NCBI GenBank assembly: GCA_017893485.1
Contig: CM030366.1
Location: 184,743,947-184,807,946 of the forward strand
Direction: 5' to 3'
Length of the DNA stretch: 64,000 nt
From: Hemerocallis citrina
Taxonomy: Eukaryota; Streptophyta; Magnoliopsida; Asparagales; Asphodelaceae
A program made the position numbers and the translations under genes. Shown piece after piece: positions 47,425 through 59,226 of this stretch. The notes below the pieces were generated by a model. That model was not told where the DNA came from and searched no databases. It was given only the letters and a program-made list of their open reading frames with translations. Within the stretch, counting starts at the first letter, position 1; each line of letters starts with the position of its first letter.

Positions 47425-50400
47425 ATGGCCCGCAAGTGTTACATGACCTCCACTGGGGGTCCCATTCTTTCCCTCGAGACTCTCGAGATTCCCCAAGGGA
47501 ATGCCCAACCTATGTCCGAACCGGTGGATGAGCTGGAGGAAGTGTTCTTTTTCGAACAGGATCCGAGCCGCAAGTTCTTTATCAGCAAGACCCTCCCATC
47601 TGCCCTATGTTCCGACATAGTCCAATGCATTAGAAAGAACCATGACCTCTTCGCATGGTCGGCTGCCGACATGCCAGGAATCTCCGAGGAGCTCCTCATC
47701 CACCACCTCAGTGTTGCTCCGGAGTCCAAACCTGTCCAGCAGAAGAGGCACAAATTTTCTCCTGAGCACCAGCAAGCTATAAAGGAAGAAGTGGACAAAC
47801 TCCTTAAGGCCCGGTTCATACAAGAGGTCAACTATCCCGAATGGCTCTCCAATGTTGTTATGGTTAAGAAGGCCAACAAGAGTTGGAGAATTTGCATCGA
47901 CTTCACGGACCTGAACAAAGCATGCCCTAAAGATCCATTCCCTCTCCCAAGCATCGACACCTTGATTGACACCACTTCGGGCCATGAGCTGCTCAGCTTC
48001 ATGGATGCCTTCTCCGGGTATAACCAAATCCGAATGTTTCCCCCGGATATCCCGAAGATCTCCTTTGTCACCGAATGCCCTTCGAGTTGAAGAATGTAGG
48101 TGCGACCTACCAACGCCTCGTCAACAAAGTCTTTCAGAACCAAATCGGCTGAAACATGGAAGTGTATGTTGATGATATGCTAGTCAAGAGCATCCAAGGG
48201 GCCGACCATGTTGTCGATCTACAGGAAGCATTCGATGTATTGAGAAAGCATGATATGAGGCTCAACCCGAACAAGTGTGCATTCGGGGTCTCGTCGGGGA
48301 AATTCCTGGGCTTCATGGTCAGCCAAAGAGGAATCGAAGCCAACCCCGAGAAGATCAAAGCCATACTGGACATGGCTTCTCCCAAAAGTGTGAAAGATGT
48401 TCAGAAGCTCACAGGGTGCCTCGCAGCCCTAGGGCGCTTCCTGTCCAAGTCAGGGGAGAAGTGTCCTCCTTTCTTTAAAGCCCTCAGGGGGGCTAAGGGC
48501 TTCGAGTGGGGTCAACAGCAACAAGAATCTTTTGATTAGCTAAAGGCCTACCTGGTTAACCCCCCTATCCTCAGCAAACATATCCCCGGGGAAACACTCT
48601 ACCTCTACTTAGCTGCCTCTGAGCAAACCCTCAACGCTGTCCTAGTGAGGGAAGAAGAAAAGTCTTAGAAGCCTATCTATTACGTGAGTAAGGTACTTTA
48701 GGATGCCGAGCTCTGGTACCCAAGATTAGAGAAGATGGCGTACGCCTTGGTTATGGCAGCTAGGAAGCTCTGCCCTTACTTTCAGTCCCACTCGGTGGTT
48801 GTTCTTACCGACCAGTCGCTTAAGCAAGTTCTACACAAACCCGAGACATCCGGTCGTCTGATGAAGTGGTCCATCGAGCTGAGCCAGCATGATATATCAT
48901 ACCAGCCTTGGACCATAATCAAGGCTCAAGCCTTAGCTAAATTTATTGTTGAGAGCACCATACCAGAGTTCAGTCAAGCAGCAAAAGGGCCTCCTATCTG
49001 GACAGTATATGTAGACGGGTCCTCTTGCCGGGGTCATTCTGGCAGGCCCAGATGACTTCGTCCTCCAATACTCCCTCCGCATCAACTTCAAGGCCTCCAA
49101 AAATGAAGCGGAGTATGAAGCCCTTATAGCCGGCCACGGTATGGCTCGCAAGGCAGGGGCACAACGGCTCCGGATATTTAGCAACTCGCAGATGGTTATG
49201 AATCAAGTCTTAGGAGAGTACAAGGCGAGAGATGACCGAATGGCTAAGTACCTAGCCAAGGTCCAAAATCTCATGGCTTCATTTGAAGATGCGCTAATTC
49301 AGCAGATCCCCAGAGAAGAAAATTCCCAAGCAGATACCCTCTCTAAATTGGCCTCCTCCTCCCTTCAAGGTCTCGAGCAGACCGTCCTGATTGAAGTGCT
49401 CCTAAGACCGAGCATAGAAGAAGAAACTCCCGACTTGATGGAGTCACTGCCCGTCCAACTTCAAGACAATTGGATGAAACCTCTGATAAAATTTCTAAGA
49501 GATGGCCTCCTCCCCGAAGACCCTAAGGAAGCTCGTCGAGTCCGAACGAGAGCGGAGCGGTACACCCTTGTTGAAGGGGTCTTGTACAAACGCTTTTACA
49601 CCCAAGTAGACGGCAGACCATACTTAAGGTGCCTCTCCCCGGAAGAAGCCTCATATGCCTTGCAAGAACTCCATGAAGGAATAGGCGGAGCCCATTCAGG
49701 GTCAAGGTCTCTTGCTAGGAAAGTGTTAAACTACGGGTACTTCTGGCCTACTCTCCTACAGGATGCCGAGCGACATGTCCGGCAATGCAGCTCCTGTCAG
49801 CAGTACTCCAACATTCGTCGTCTGCCCCAAGCACAGCTCACCTCTCTCTCAAGCCCAATCCCCTTCGCAATGTGGAGGATGGACTTGCTAGGCCTGTTTC
49901 ACCCAACTCCCGGTCAGCTTAAGTTTCTAGTCGTGGTGATCGACTACTTCTCTAAGTGGATAGAGGCTAAGCCATTGACTACGATCACTGAGAACAAGGT
50001 GCTGCAGTTCTTTTGGAAAAACGTTATCTGTAGGTTCGGCGTGCCTCGGGTCCTAATAACAGATAATGGAACACAGTTTACGGGGGCCGCATTCCGATCT
50101 CTTTGTGAAGACCTCGCCATTCAACAACGCTTCTCCTCTGTCTCCCATCCTCAATCAAATGGCCAAGTGGAAAATGCCAACCGACAGATCCTCTCCGGTA
50201 TCAAAAAGATGCTGGATAGATCGGCCAAAGGCTTATGGACGGAGTAGCTTCCTAACGTACTGTGGAGCTACCACACTACGAAATGGACCCCCACAGGTGA
50301 GTCGCCATTCAATCTCACCTATGGGTCCGAAGCTGTGATCCCCTTGGAAGTCGGCCTACCATATCCTCGCCTTATGGCCTATGAAGAAGAGCAGAATGCC

Positions 50401-50724
50401 AGAGAACTTCGGGCAAATTTGGACTTGGTTGATGAGCTTCGTGAAAGAGCTTCAATTCACCAGTAGAATTACCGAAGAAGAATCGAGCTGGCCTACAACA
50501 AAAGGGTTCGTCCTGCTAATCTCAAGGAAGGGGACTTAGTCCTCAGAAAACTAGCTATATCCTTCCCCAGGCGAAAGGGTAAGCTAGCCCCGAATTGGGA
50601 AGGACCCTACAAGATCACCAAAGAAGTTCGCCCCGGAACATACTGTCTTAAAGACCTTGAAGGCAGAGAGATTTTCAGGGCTTGGAATGTCGACCATCTG
50701 TTGAAATACCAAGAAAGCGCCTGA
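47425..50724 (+). pseudogene. element C pol (RT, dual RNase H, integrase)
   Basis: RT first half is at 47425-48090 (NVVMVKKANKSWRICIDFTD, LLSFMDAFSGYNQI). After a frameshift near 48070 come YVDD (about 48165) and the RT end. The first RNase H, with three TAG codons, precedes the second RNase H (WTVYVDGSS), where about 16 bases are missing compared with B and shift the frame near 49030. Integrase follows with HSGSRSLARKV, CSSCQQY, MDLLGLF, DNGTQFTG and SNGQVENANRQ. TAG codons at 50245 and 50464 break its C-terminal part. Confidence 0.87.
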
Positions 50725-50912
50725 ATGCCTCTCTAAGTACCTTCAGATGTCGAACCATTCATTTCCTTTCACTTGTATTTTGCTTCTTTATTTTCTCAAT
50801 GTAATAATGGCTTGCAACTTAGAAGCATCCAACTAGTAGTTATCAATAAAGAGCTTCTTTCTTCCATATTTTTCTAGTGATTACTTGCATCTATCTATTT
50901 TTAATTTCTTTA

Positions 50913-51495
50913 ACTCAAACGACGAGTTCGGAGTCTAAAACTTGGTTCGACTCCACTTCGCAAGCTCGCTCTTAAGTGAGCAAGAAGTGGTTTGCCATTC
51001 GGAATTGCTCCCACAACCATTGAAATTAACTCAAACGACGAGTTCAGAGTCCAATACTTGGCTCGACTCCGCTTCACAAGCTCGCTCTTAAGCGAGCTAG
51101 AAGTGGTTCGCCATTCGGAATTACTCCCACAATCGTTGAAATTAACTAAAACGACGAGTTTGGAGTCCAAAACTTGGCTCGACTCTACTTTGCAAGCTCA
51201 CTCTTAAGCAAGCTAAAAGTGTTTCGCCATTCGGAATTGCTCCCACAACCGTTGAAATTAACTCAAACGATGAGTTCGGAGTCCAACACTTGGCTCGACT
51301 CCACTTCGCAAGCTCGCTCTTAAGCGAGATAGAAGTGGTTCGCCATTCGAAATTGCTCCCACAACTTTGAAATTAACTCAAACGACGAGTTCGGAGTCCA
51401 ACACTTGGTCCGACTCCGCTTCGCAAGCTCGCTCTTAAGCGAGCTAGAAGTGGTTCGCCATTCCGATTCGGAATTGCTCCCACAACCGTCGAAAC
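50913..51495 (+). repeat. 117-bp tandem repeats of element C
   Basis: About five copies starting near 50913, 51029, 51146, 51262 and 51376, with the same unit as in B. A shortened form of the LRR-like segment follows (51535-51690). Confidence 0.85.
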
Positions 51496-51861
51496 TAGCT
51501 CCGACGTCGCGCGCGAAGTTCTTACAACCATACTAGACATGGGAGAAGAGTACTTGGAGGAGCTAAACCTTTGGTTCCTATGATTCGTTTAAAAGATGAA
51601 GTTAGACATTTCGTGCCTATAAGAAGAAAGATTTGCTTCTGATTTTGAGTAGTTGTTAAGAGTTGGAGGAGTTGTACTTGAATAGATGCCTACCAACAAA
51701 GCACACAAACACAGAAGAGAAACAAGCTTTCACTTATATAAAATTTTAGCATACAAGAGCGCTCAAGTTACAAGACCAAATTACTATTACGAGATGCTAC
51801 AAAAACTCAAAGAAGCATAATCACAACAACTTATTCAATGCTTCTTCGGAACGGGGACGTT

Positions 51862-54800
51862 TCAGTTCATAGACACCCAGGGACGGCGTTGCCTAACCTC
51901 TGAGCTCGTCTCTAAACCAACGAACCGGGATGCCTCTTCACCACTGCCTCTGACCGTGGCCCCAACCGAAGCCCCACTAGACGAAGCAGCCACCCCACTC
52001 TGAGCATCGGCTAGACTCCGCCTAACGGCAGGTTCACGAGTTGCGAGCTCAAAAAACGAGATCCCCCTCTCACTCTCTGCACAAGTACACGATGTACTTC
52101 TGACATTAGGCCGTGCGGGTTGGGGTTTAAGTCGAGCAACTTCCTCCTCGAGTTCAATGATCCGATCCTTCAAAAAGTTGTCTGTCACAGATATCTTGAA
52201 GCGAGGAAGCCGAGCAGAGCTTGCCTCACCAGAGCTATCAACGATGATTCGACGAAGATGGGCGACTTCGATGCTCTTGTCGACTGTAACCCTCTTCAAC
52301 CTGTCGACCTCCCCCGTCAGCTCGTCGCGCTCGACCATCAACTTACCCATGATCGCCGTTAATTCTTCCTCCTCCGCCAAAAGCTCTTCTTCTACTATCT
52401 TCAGGTGGTGCTCTTCCACCAGTAGCTCGCCTTTTTCTGTCTCAGCGTCGAACAGCGCCTTTCGAAGCAATTTCACCTCGCCTTCAAGACGAACCTCGCG
52501 AGACCGCTTCCGTAGTTGTTTCAGCCCGGAGTAATACTCACTTGACGTTGCCTTAAGATCCTCTAGATCTAACTCGCTTTTGAGGAAACACTCTCGGCTG
52601 CGCGAGAGGGCTCGCTTCGCAGCTTTCAGGTCAGCGCGAAGACGATAGACTTCGTCTACTGAACTCGGCTCGGCAACCTGAAAAGCAGAGGCATATCAAC
52701 ACGAAGTACAGAAGGCGATGCCCCACACTTAGCCAAATTTCGAAGAAATCTCGAGTCAAACCCTTAGCCAAATTTCGAAGAAATTCCATTTCAAAACACT
52801 TCAACACTTAGTCGAATTTGAGAAGAGATTTCAAACAAAATTTTATTCATATCAAAAAGCGGTGGCCAGTCCGCTACAAGGCAGTACATCAAAAGAGAAT
52901 TTTTTTTTACAAGGACGAGGAGATCAGGGGTCTACCTGGGGCGGTAGCTCGGAAACAGGCGCCTCGGTGGACGGCCCCTCGTCCCCCGTCACTTCGGCTC
53001 GGGGGTCAGCTGCCACAGTCTCAGCATCGGAAGGTGCCTTGTCATCCTGCTGCTTGTCCTCCTCCTTTTCTCCCTCCTCCTCTTCATCATCTTCCTCGCC
53101 ACCGGGCCACAGCCTGTACCCCACCCTCTCGAAGCCGGGGACGCGAGCCTCGACATGATCAAGCGCCCTGGCGTAGGACAGCTCCATGTTCGACACCATG
53201 TGCTTTTTGGCCTCTGCCTCGATCTTCGCCCTCTCCTTCTCCACTGCCTCGGCCTGTTCCAGCTTCACCGCCTCCAATGCCTTCGCCGCTGTGGCCCTCT
53301 CCTCGGTCGATTTTGCAACCTCCGAAGCAGGCTTTTCCTTCACTTGCACCAAGGCCACCTCGAGGTCGGCGACCTGGGCCGCCAGAGCATCTGAGCGATA
53401 CTGCTCAGCTTCGAGCTGCTTCACAGCCCTCGCCCTGTCTGCTCGGTCTTTATCGCTGAGGGCCTTCAGCTCCCTCTCCTGCTCGGAATACTCCTCGAGG
53501 AGATGGCCGAAGTGGTAAGTGGCCTGCATGAAGAAACAATTAGAACACCAGGAAAGCCGAACTAAAGACTTAGAAGATTTTCAAAGAAAAAATCTTGAAA
53601 CAGCAAAGGGGACTTGCCGACACGAGCGACCGAGCTACTTCGAGAGCGTCATCATCTGTCGTCCCCGCCTTCAGGGCGGCTCGGTCCTTCGGGGTCGGTA
53701 GGTGCCGAACAGCTTGCATGCTCATCAGCGAGTCTCCCAAGAAGCCATCGTAATTCTTCACTCGCCAGTTGGGGACGAACAGATTCTTGTGGGCTTCAGT
53801 TAGAATAACCTCGGCATGTTCGGCCAGTGGCGGGGCCTCCAGCCCTAGCATCGCGGAGACGGAGAAGCCCTCACCTACAGGGACAGAAGGGGTTGGCTAG
53901 ACAACAACGGCTGAGGATGGCTCCCGAGGAGAAGAAGTGACGATTGCCGAAGGTGCCTTAGTGGGTCGTCCGGACGAGGGACCCGTGCTCATCCTCTTCC
54001 TCTTCTTGCCGTCACTGGCTTTGCTTCGTTCAGCCATCATTCCCCTGAAGTCCATATTCGGAGCCTCTGTCGAAGAGAAAGAAAATCGAGTTAGAAAAAA
54101 CACAAGGTATTAAAGATAGTAAAGCAGAAAGAAGAGAAGAGATGTTAGGAGCGTACTCGAGTCGATCGGACTAAGGCCCGACCCGTGCAACACCTCCTCG
54201 GTCATTTCCCTCCAACTCAACATCGGAAGACCGATCAGCTTCGCCGCCACCTCTGCCTCGGCCGTGGTCAACACTGGCTCGGCCTTTGCATACTTCGGCA
54301 CCTCATCCTTCCACCGGGTCGGGAAATCCCACGCTAAAGGGCTCTTTATCAAGAAAAACTTCCCCTTCCACGACTTTATCGAGTCGGGATTCTCTATCAA
54401 CTTGACCCCCTTCCGAGGCGACAGGTAGTGGCGAGGCTCAAGCTTGCTCATCCTGTTGATTCGGTATAAACTTCGGAGGATAACGAGGTCCGGCTCCACT
54501 TTGGCAGTTCAGCATTGCAGTAGGAAACCGAGGACATGGCGCCACGTGTTCGGCATGAACTGTATGGGGGCCAGACCGTACCACCGAAGGACTACCGTTA
54601 CGAAGGGATGGAGGGGGAAGCGCAGACCGGCATTCAGTGCGTCATAGGCGAGGACGCATGTGTCCGGGGGGAAGGCGGTGTTCGCTCGCACTCCGGGGCC
54701 GGGGAGGACCAGCCTGTACTCCGTGGGGATGGCGAACCCCTTTCTAATTCGGAGTAGATCCCGCTCGTTTAGCACCAAGAGGAGGTCGTCCACCTCGGAG

Positions 54801-55114
54801 ACCTCCCTCGGATCGTTCTCCTCATAGGTCTCCGTGCGACCGATGACGACCTTAGTCAGCAGCTCGTCACTGTACTGCCTTATCCCAGCATGACCGAACA
54901 GTACGGTCGGCATCCGAACCGACTTGCCCGCCTGCCTAACGGTCTCCACCACCTCCTCGACGATCGCGGACCAGACCACCTTCTTCCCCTTCTCCTCGGC
55001 CGCAGACGATCCTACTACCTCCTTCCCCTTCCTTTGGCTTACTACTTCTCTCCCCTCCTCGGCATTCTGATCTCCCGAGGACAATGCCTCACTATCTGAG
55101 TTTACTCGTGACAT
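51862..55114 (-). CDS. antisense gene of element C, 4 exons, two nonsense mutations
   Basis: Proposed exons are 54157-55114, 53618-54066, 52936-53523 and 51862-52677, with phases 1, 0, 0 and introns of 90, 94 and 258 bp; 937 codons. The second donor is GC rather than GT. Domains are as in B: Transposase_28-like exon 1 (HPFVTVVLRWYGLAPIQFMP), basic exon 2, then coiled coil. Exon 3 keeps the acidic tail GEEDDEEEEGEKEEDKQQDD that is broken in B. Stops are a TGA at 54509-54511 (CGA in B) and a TAG at 53897-53899 (CAG in B). The TATA box is about 208 bp upstream of the ATG. Probably no longer makes a full protein. Confidence 0.72.
52859..52874. promoter_or_regulatory. conserved 16-bp box in antisense intron 3, element C
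   Basis: Same 16 bases as in B and D. In B and C the match extends on to TACAAGGCAGTAC. Confidence 0.6.
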
Positions 55115-55318
55115 CTCGAATAAATATCTAAGGCAAGGAAAACTGACCTTGAAGTGATGTTCACGGTCAAAAAAAGTTCGCCGGAAATTGCCTGGCCTTC
55201 GCGACAGCTAGTGCAACCGCCCTTGAGCTCAGATCTCCGCTAGCAGAGCAACTCGAGAGCAAAAGTAAAAACTTGAGAGTAAAAATTGAAGAATGAGCTA
55301 AGGGGTGAGGGGGTGAGA

Positions 55319-55326
55319 ATTTATAG
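55319..55326 (-). promoter_or_regulatory. TATA box of the antisense gene, element C
   Basis: Minus-strand GGCTATAAATTCTCACCCCC, about 208 bp upstream of the ATG at 55114; same spacing as in B. Confidence 0.62.
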
Positions 55327-55439
55327 CCAAAAAGGCGACTGTTGGGCTTTTGAAACGCTTAGAGGCCCATTAAGGGAGATGAAATGACAAAAAAGAGAAA
55401 GCTGCAATGGTTAAGAGGAAAGACGCGTCGGTTCACTTA

Positions 55440-56776
55440 ACATCGCCGCTCGGCGACTCATAACTTGCCGATCCACCGAGACACTCTACCGAGCTACCGG
55501 GGCACCGACCTCCACATGTGGAGAAAAATGCCACCGAGCCACTTTCACTGTTAGATTGTCTCAATATTCGTGCCCAAATCTGATGAACGGCTCAGATCAC
55601 GCCACGCCCACAAAACGACAAGATAACATTTTCTCGTGATCTGAACCCGCAATTTCGAGATCCGCGCCACGATAAATGCACCGGATCCAGCCATGTGGCT
55701 CAACGGTTCGTGCCGAGCCGAGCCACAAAGACACTTTGTCGAGCTATCGGGGCATTGACCTCCACATATGAAGAAAAATGCCGCCGAGCCACTTTCACCG
55801 TCAGATTGTCTCAATATTCGTGCCCAAATCTGATGAACGGCTCAGATCGCGCCACGCCCACAAAACAACAAGATAACGTTTTCTCGTGATCTGAATCCAC
55901 AATTTCGAGATCCGCGCCATGATAAATGCACCGGATCGAGCCACGTGGCTCAACGGTTCGTGCCGAGCTGAGCCACAACGACACTCTGCCGAGCTATCGG
56001 GGCACCGACCTCCACATATGGAGAAAAATGCCGCCAAGCCACTTTCACCATCAGATTGTCTCAACATTCATGTCCAAATCTGATGAACGACTCAGATCAT
56101 GCCACGCCCACAAAAACGACAAGATAACATTTTCTCGTGATCTGAACCCACAATTTCGAGAGCCGCGCCATGATGAGCGCTCCAGATCAAGCCACGTGGC
56201 CCAACGGCTCGACTCGAAATGTCGAGCTATCGAGGTGACCTGCCGAGATACCGAGGTGACCAGCCGAGCTACCGAACAGCTTAGCCAAGCCACCGAGGCG
56301 CTATGGAGAAGAGGGTGAACTGCCAAGCCATCGGAATGTTCAGCCGAGCTACCGAACAGCTTAGCCGAACCACCGAGCTACCAAAGCCCTCTGGCCGAAG
56401 TGCCGAAGTACCGACCTCCACATATGGAGAAAAAAGACGCCGACCCACCCCAGCTGTTGGATCGAGTCAAAAAACGTGCCAGAACATGATGAACGTCTCA
56501 GATCACGCCACGCCCACAAAACGACATGATAGCATTTTTTCGTGATCTGAGCCACCCTCCTCGTGATTCGCGCCGTGATGAATGCCCCAGATCTTGCCAC
56601 GTAGCTCGGCAACTCGTTACGTGCCAAGCCACCGAAGCGCTCAGCCGAGCTATCGAACTGCTTAGCCGAGCCACCGAGCTACCAAAGGAGAAGAGGACGA
56701 ACATCCAAGCCACCGAACTACTGAAGCCCTTTGGCCGAAGTACCGACCTCCACATATGGAGAAAAATGACGCCGAC
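55440..56776. repeat. ~250-bp tandem repeats of element C
   Basis: Units recur at 55551, 55802 and 56052 (AGATTGTCTCAATATTCGTG), spaced 251 and 250 bp, with a diverged unit near 56458. They contain CACAAAACGACAAGATAAC and CACATATGGAGAAAAATG. Element D interrupts the last unit. Confidence 0.8.
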
Positions 56777-57568
56777 TGTAGTAGGGTAAAAATGGCCTGG
56801 GGCCCAACCAGGGCCCAATACAACTCTCACTCAAGAAAGGTAAGAACAGCAATTTAGTTCGGCTTCGAACCATTGCAGGATCGGCGCCGACCCCCAAGTT
56901 CACCCCCACAGAACTGGCCTCCTCGTCTCCGACGGAGTCTCAGTGGTCCTCGACATCCGATCCGTGACAGCCCCACGGGCCGTCCCCCCTCTCTGGCGAA
57001 GCAGGGGGATGACCTGGCACGGCCTAGGCCCTCCGATTCTCCCAGAAGCACAGAAGACCCACGATCAGCCATGTCAGCTCCAAATACCACCCAGGGTTTT
57101 GCCACGTCAGCCCTATACCGCTCCTGGTATGGCCACGTCTGTCCTAAACCCCCTGGGCCCTCTGCCACGTCAGGCCCATGGGCTTTCGGGTCCAGACCCG
57201 GCCCCCAAGCAGATCCAAACCCGGTTGGAATTCTCTATAAATACTAGACCCTCACCCACCTTTTGAGGTAATCAATCTTTTTCCACTTAAATTCACCTAG
57301 TTATTACTACTCTCTCACAGAGACTGACTAGATCGTCGGAGGGTCCGCCACCGGGACAAACCCCGGTGTTTCAGGACCGTCTGCAGGTACACAAGACCTC
57401 GGATCCGAATCCTCTGATCCGAGCCCAGATCTCCGAATCACCCCGAGGTCGCCACAGGTTCCGCCCGGTCAGCCGAGGGTCGTCAGACGAGCAGCTTTCT
57501 CCTTCAAATACAAATTGAGTCCGAACTCACACCTGGTGCATCCACACGTCTCCCAGAAATAAACCGCA
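56777..57568 (+). repeat. 5' LTR of element D
   Basis: TGTAGTAGGG to AAACCGCA. TATAAAT is at 57236-57242, then GGTAATCAATC. The CCGGG-ACAAA-CCCCGG stem-loop is at 57351-57366 after CGTCGGAGGGT. Confidence 0.82.
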
Positions 57569-57573
57569 TCAGG

Positions 57574-57592
57574 TTGGCGCCGTCTGTGGGAA
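57574..57592 (+). promoter_or_regulatory. primer binding site of element D
   Basis: TTGGCGCCGTCTGTGGGAA, a clean copy of the Tat-type primer site, five bases inside the LTR. Confidence 0.8.
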
Positions 57593-57691
57593 TTTGCTTC
57601 AGAAGCCGACCCGAGCTCGACCATCGAGCGACCTCGACAGCCGAACTCCCATGGCCTCCAGAGGCCAGGGGGCCGCGTCCTCCGTCAACCG

Positions 57692-59212
57692 ATGGGACAC
57701 ACCCCACCCAATACCAATGCCGGGCCACGCTCATCAAGGCACGGAGATTACCATCAGGGATCCCGGCGAAGCGCCACCCGTACAGTCCAACCCGACCTAC
57801 GAGGAATAATCGTCAACCGTCAAATCACCCGCAGCAGGGGAAGGGCCGCTTCCAACCCGGCCCCGAACCATCCAAGACCACCACCCGAGAGACGGAGGCC
57901 CGCACCTAGCCGCGTCGGAAGGCAACCTTCAGACCGACCAGACAGGGTCGAGGGAGCCCCCGCCACTCAGAAGGAGTTCCAGGACTTCCGAAGAGAAATT
58001 CTTGGAGCTCTCCGACGGGCCCCCAGGGGAGAAACCCTCCATTCCTAAACCAGGTCGGACACCGAGGCCAGCGTGTCCCGACCATCAACAATCCAGCCAG
58101 AGGACGATGGCATACTCCTAAGGCGCCTCCAAGAAATGGAAGATCGCCTCGATCACAAAGGGGATGGCGGCCAAAGAGCGGCTCAGGGGTACAGACCTAT
58201 CCGACCTCCCTTCTCCGCCCCCATCCTCCAGGCAGAAATACAAAGGAACTTTCGACCCCCTCAATTCGAGACCTACGACGGCGAGGGAGATCCTGCTGAT
58301 CACATGGAGGGCTTCAAAACCCTCATGATGATTCACAGCGCCTCAGATCCCCTGCTGTGCCGAGCGTTCCCGGCCACCCTTCGAGGTCCAGCTCGCGAAT
58401 GGTTCTCGAAGCTCGCCCCCAGCTCCATTTACTCCTTCGACCAACTAGAGGGCAACTTTCTCACCCACTTCGTCACCAGCCGGAAGGTGGAGAGGACTAG
58501 CGCTTCTTTACTTGGGCTCAAGCAGATAGAGGGAGAATCCCTCAGAGTATTCGTCCGGAGATTTACCACGGAGGCGAGGTCGGTCTCCTCTCTTGATCCA
58601 GGCGTCGCCTCTGCGGCCTTTCGGCACAACGTTCGTCATGGACAGCTGAAAGCTTCTCTGGCGAAGAGACCCCCCGTCGACTTTCCCGATCTCCTCAACA
58701 GGGTCGAAAAATACATTAGGGCAGAAGAGGCCCTTAACCCCGAAGATACCCGGGAGGCCATCGGGAAGGGAAAGCGGAAGGTCGAAGAAGTCGAACCATC
58801 AAAGAAAGCTCCGAGGGACGCGGGGGCCATGAAGAAGGTCCCGCCGGTCCCCCGCTTCGAGAGATACACTCCCTTGACGCATAACGTATCCGCCATCCTC
58901 TTAGAAATCGAAGACAAAGGCATTGTCCGACTACCCCCCCGATCTAATAACAACAAGAATCGAGATCAACGCTTCTACTGCCGCTTCCACAGAGATCACG
59001 GGCACGAGACCGACCAGTGCCGAGCCCTGAAAGACGAAATTGAGGAACTCGTCTCACGAGGGTTCCTCCGACAATTCACCCAAGAAGGCCGACGGAATCG
59101 GCGAGATGATAGGAACCGAAGACTTTCGCCTCCGAACCCTACGTCGACCCACCCCCGTGATCAGGATCTCAGGTCCGAGGGAAACGCAAATACGCCATCC
59201 ATCTTGCACTGA
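57692..59212 (+). CDS. element D gag
   Basis: An Arg/Pro-rich N-terminal frame (57692-58048) is followed by the main Gag frame from MSRPSTIQPEDDG (58073) to 59212, 379 residues without a break. The core has FETYDGEGDPADHMEGFKTL and EWFSKLAPSSIYSFDQLEG. The zinc knuckle [14 protein letters not shown] is near 58980. A one-base change at about 59215 puts the stop just before the protease; in C the corresponding sequence is continuous ([12 protein letters not shown]). Gag looks intact enough to be made. Confidence 0.82.
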
Positions 59213-59226
59213 GTCCACGGGGGGCG

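Larger units (their letters stand above)
44357..56776 (+). mobile_element. Ty3/gypsy Tat-type element C, 3' end beyond element D
   Basis: 5' LTR, primer site, gag-pro-pol, 117-bp repeats, antisense gene and 250-bp repeats occur in the same order as in B. Element D inserts at 56777 in the repeats, so the 3' LTR of C must lie beyond the window. It inserted into the decayed copia element. Confidence 0.88.

Noticed and set aside
55551..56830. Series of similar ~88-residue minus-strand ORFs
   Set aside because: They repeat with the 250-bp units; the open frames are a by-product of the tandem repeat.
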